DNA from: UBA965 sp046303375
GTDB taxonomy: Bacteria; Chloroflexota; Chloroflexia; Chloroflexales; Roseiflexaceae
Direction: 5' to 3'
Assembly (NCBI GenBank): GCA_046303375.1
Contig: JBKCGB010000146.1
Span: 1 to 17,665 of the forward strand
Length of the DNA stretch: 17,665 bases
Shown: positions 15,667 through 17,665 of the stretch, one piece after another
Numbering within the stretch: position 1 is the first letter of the stretch
How the letters are laid out: each line of letters starts with the position of its first letter
The notes under the pieces: model-generated
Told to the model about the DNA's origin: nothing
The model's database searches: none
The model's input: only the letters and a program-made list of their open reading frames with translations
Position numbers and translations under genes: made by a program

Positions 15667-15694
15667 GTGTTTCTGGAATACAAGGAGTACATCA

Positions 15695-16522
15695 ATGAAA
15701 ATCGCAGTCACAGGAGGGAACGGGGATCTCGCCAAAGTGCTCATCCCCATGCTGATTGAGCATGGTCACCAAGTGGTGAGCATCGACCGCACTATGCCCC
15801 CACGCGTGGCCGGTAACCCACTCGGCTCACAAGCACTCGTCGTCGATGTCACCGACTTTGGTCAAGTCGTTGCGGCGCTGACCGGGTGCCAAGGCGTCAT
15901 CCATTTGGCCGCTCATCGCTCACCCATGAATGCACCTGCACCTGTCGTCTACAACGAAAACTCGACAGGGAGCTACAACGTGTTGTTGGCCGCAGAAACA
16001 GTGGGAATTACCCACATCTGTATGGCGTCGAGCATCAATGCTATTGGTGGTGTCTTTAGCCGGGCGCCGCGCTATGACTACCTCCCCCTCGACGAACAGC
16101 ACCCCTGCTACGCCGAGGACCCCTACTCGCTCTCCAAGTGGGTACTTGAAGCACAGGGCGATGCTTTTGGGCGGCGCCGTAGCGATGTCGCCATCAGCAG
16201 CCTGCGCTTCCACGGTATCACCGAGCGTGAGACCGCCCTCAACAACTGGGATAACTCAACGCCAGGCATCAAACATCTGTGGGCGTATGTCAAACCGACT
16301 GCCGCAGCCCGCGCCTGCATGGCCGCCATGAATGTCAGCTGGCGTGGCCACGAAGTCTTCTACATTGTGGCCCCCGATACCGCAAGTGCCACGCCCAGTG
16401 AGGTATTAGCACGCACCCACTACCCCAATGCAGTCCACAAACCACATTTGGTCGGCACCACGGGATTTTTTGACTGTAGCAAAGCCGAACGTCTGCTCGG
16501 CTGGCGCCACAACGACGCCTAA
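15695..16522 (+). CDS. NAD-dependent sugar dehydrogenase/epimerase (extended SDR)
   Basis: ATG 15695 follows AAGGAG (15682-15687) and opens directly with the nucleotide-binding strand. An in-frame extension to 15599 overlaps the GntR gene and is rejected. The 275-residue product has TGGNGDLA at 6-13, where Ala13 replaces the third Gly of TGxxGxxG. D31 at the end of strand 2 favours NAD over NADP. The catalytic set is S112/S113 and Y144xxxK148. Size and motifs (SSINAIG, YSLSKW, LRFHGI) resemble uronate dehydrogenases and related short epimerase-like enzymes rather than full-length UDP-sugar epimerases. Next to a galactonate-type dehydratase, a dehydrogenase acting on an aldose or uronate is the best reading, but epimerase is not excluded. 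Cytoplasmic. Confidence 0.85.
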   Translation: MKIAVTGGNGDLAKVLIPMLIEHGHQVVSIDRTMPPRVAGNPLGSQALVVDVTDFGQVVAALTGCQGVIHLAAHRSPMNAPAPVVYNENSTGSYNVLLAAETVGITHICMASSINAIGGVFSRAPRYDYLPLDEQHPCYAEDPYSLSKWVLEAQGDAFGRRRSDVAISSLRFHGITERETALNNWDNSTPGIKHLWAYVKPTAAARACMAAMNVSWRGHEVFYIVAPDTASATPSEVLARTHYPNAVHKPHLVGTTGFFDCSKAERLLGWRHNDA

Positions 16523-16538
16523 TCAAGAGGAGTACCAC

Positions 16539-17665
16539 ATGAAAATTCGCGACATCAAGTGTTATCCGCTGTGGGTGGGGGTACGCAACCAACTCGTCGT
16601 CAAAGTTGAAACCGACGAGGGTATTTACGGTCTCGGTGAATCTGGTCTGAGCGGTCGTGAGCTCGCCGTCATCGGTGCCATCAACCACTTCCGCCAGTTT
16701 TTGATTGGCCAGAACCCGATGCACATGGGGCGCATCTGGCAAGAGTTGTACCGCAGCCAGTACTTCGAGGGTGGGCGTGTACTCACTGCCGCCCAAAGTG
16801 CCATCGACATCGCCCTCTACGACATCGCCGGCAAGGCGCTGGGCGTGCCCGTACACCAGCTCCTCGGCGGCCAACACCGCACCCACATCCCCTGCTTCGT
16901 CACCACATCGGGTGGCACGCCCGAGCAGATGATTGCCAGTGCCCAACTGCTATGGGATCACGGCTGGCGCGTCATTCGTACCGGAATGCTGTCACCCCGC
17001 GATCACGGCGAAGGCGTCTTTGAACCACGCGAAACCCTCGGACTCACCGCCAAGACACTCGTCAAAATCCGCGAACGCCTCGGTGACGAGCTGACACTGG
17101 GCATCGACTACCACCACCGGCTCTCGATCGCCGAGACAGCCAGCTTTTGTCAGCGTATGCCCAACGGCACCATCGACTTCCTCGAAGAACCCATCCGCGA
17201 CGAAAGCCCGGAGGCCTACGAAGCACTGCGCAAAATGACACCCATCCCATTTGCCGTCGGCGAAGAATTCGCCAGCAAGTGGCAATTCGCCCCCTACATC
17301 GAACGCCACCTGACTGATTTTGCCCGCCTCGACATCTGCAACGTGGGTGGCTTCACCGAATCGATGAAAGTCGCCGGCTGGGCCGAAACGCACTACATCG
17401 ACCTGATGCCCCACAATCCACTCGGGCCTGTCTGCACCGCCGCCACCATCCATCTGGCCGCTGCCGTGCCCAACTTCGCCTGGCTCGAAGTACGTGTGTC
17501 ACCCAGCGAGAATCTCTACAAGGGCGAGGGCATCAACGACGTGGACGTACTCTTTCCCGTCAACCCCAAACTCAACGGCAACGTCTTTGATGTGCCACAA
17601 GCACCAGGGCTGGGCATCGAATTTGACGAAGCCACCGCCAAAAAACACACCTGGAAGTTCTGGGA
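16539..17665 (+). CDS. Enolase-superfamily sugar-acid dehydratase, galactonate-dehydratase-like (3' partial)
   Basis: ATG 16539 follows AGAGGAG (16526-16532). The frame runs 375 codons to the window end, so only the C-terminus is cut. The N-terminal capping domain is at about 1-120 and the barrel follows. Metal ligands are D190 (GIDYHH), E216 (FLEEP) and E242 (VGEEF), each 26 residues apart. Catalytic histidines are H192 in the DYH motif and H292 in HNPLGP. From memory these spacings equal those of E. coli DgoD (D183, E209, E235, H185, H285). The chemistry is therefore dehydration of an aldonate to a 2-keto-3-deoxy acid. The exact sugar (galactonate, gluconate, another) is not settled. It follows the SDR by 16 nt, in the same operon. 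Cytoplasmic. Confidence 0.9.
   Translation, partial: MKIRDIKCYPLWVGVRNQLVVKVETDEGIYGLGESGLSGRELAVIGAINHFRQFLIGQNPMHMGRIWQELYRSQYFEGGRVLTAAQSAIDIALYDIAGKALGVPVHQLLGGQHRTHIPCFVTTSGGTPEQMIASAQLLWDHGWRVIRTGMLSPRDHGEGVFEPRETLGLTAKTLVKIRERLGDELTLGIDYHHRLSIAETASFCQRMPNGTIDFLEEPIRDESPEAYEALRKMTPIPFAVGEEFASKWQFAPYIERHLTDFARLDICNVGGFTESMKVAGWAETHYIDLMPHNPLGPVCTAATIHLAAAVPNFAWLEVRVSPSENLYKGEGINDVDVLFPVNPKLNGNVFDVPQAPGLGIEFDEATAKKHTWKFW

Noticed and set aside
15599..15694. N-terminal extension of the SDR gene
   Set aside because: It overlaps the GntR gene's end. ATG 15695 has AAGGAG upstream and begins the Rossmann strand.
16335..16946. 203-codon minus-strand frame
   Set aside because: It spans the SDR/dehydratase junction in antisense; both + strand genes there have strong family motifs and ribosome sites.

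Overview
The window most resembles a chromosomal segment of a member of the Chloroflexota (Chloroflexia- or Anaerolineae-like). The assignment rests on long Thr-Pro-rich linkers in exported proteins, RCC1-type beta-propeller repeats, a DUF5107-TPR protein, moderately high GC and mostly strong Shine-Dalgarno sites. It is an inference from protein style, not from a marker gene. All genes I accept lie on the + strand. I see no rRNA, tRNA, CRISPR array, transposase or phage gene.

Region 1 (1-5216) holds two paralogous surface-type proteins. The first is cut by the window start. The second is a complete 1203-residue protein with a signal peptide. Each RCC1 block has seven repeats, as expected for one seven-bladed propeller, and Thr-Pro linkers separate the blocks. 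The last 963 bp of both genes (268-1230 and 4195-5157) align without a gap and encode about 93% identical protein. Both genes are followed by strong hairpins that lack a T tract (1242-1281 and a perfect 38-bp palindrome at 5179-5216).

Region 2 (5217-7755) holds two separately transcribed metabolic genes. One is a cytosolic clan GH-A (GH5-like) glycoside hydrolase. The other is a class V PLP aminotransferase of the alanine/serine-glyoxylate type, with its own extended -10 promoter and a good intrinsic terminator.

Region 3 (7748-9885) is a two-component system: an OmpR/PhoB-type response regulator followed 5 nt later by a membrane histidine kinase. Neither gene has a clear Shine-Dalgarno site, unlike most genes here.

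Region 4 (9937 to the window end) looks like one operon with gaps of 12-28 nt. The order is DUF5107/mutarotase-like-TPR protein, PQQ-type sugar/sorbosone dehydrogenase lipoprotein, GntR/FadR (FCD) regulator, NAD-dependent sugar SDR, and an enolase-superfamily sugar-acid dehydratase cut by the window end. The dehydratase has the catalytic residue spacing of D-galactonate dehydratase. Together these suggest an oxidative, non-phosphorylating sugar route: aldose (or uronate) to lactone/acid to 2-keto-3-deoxy acid, under a FadR-type regulator. A lactonase and a keto-deoxy-acid kinase/aldolase are not in the window. The DUF5107-TPR protein, as head of this operon, is the least understood part and the best candidate for something new.
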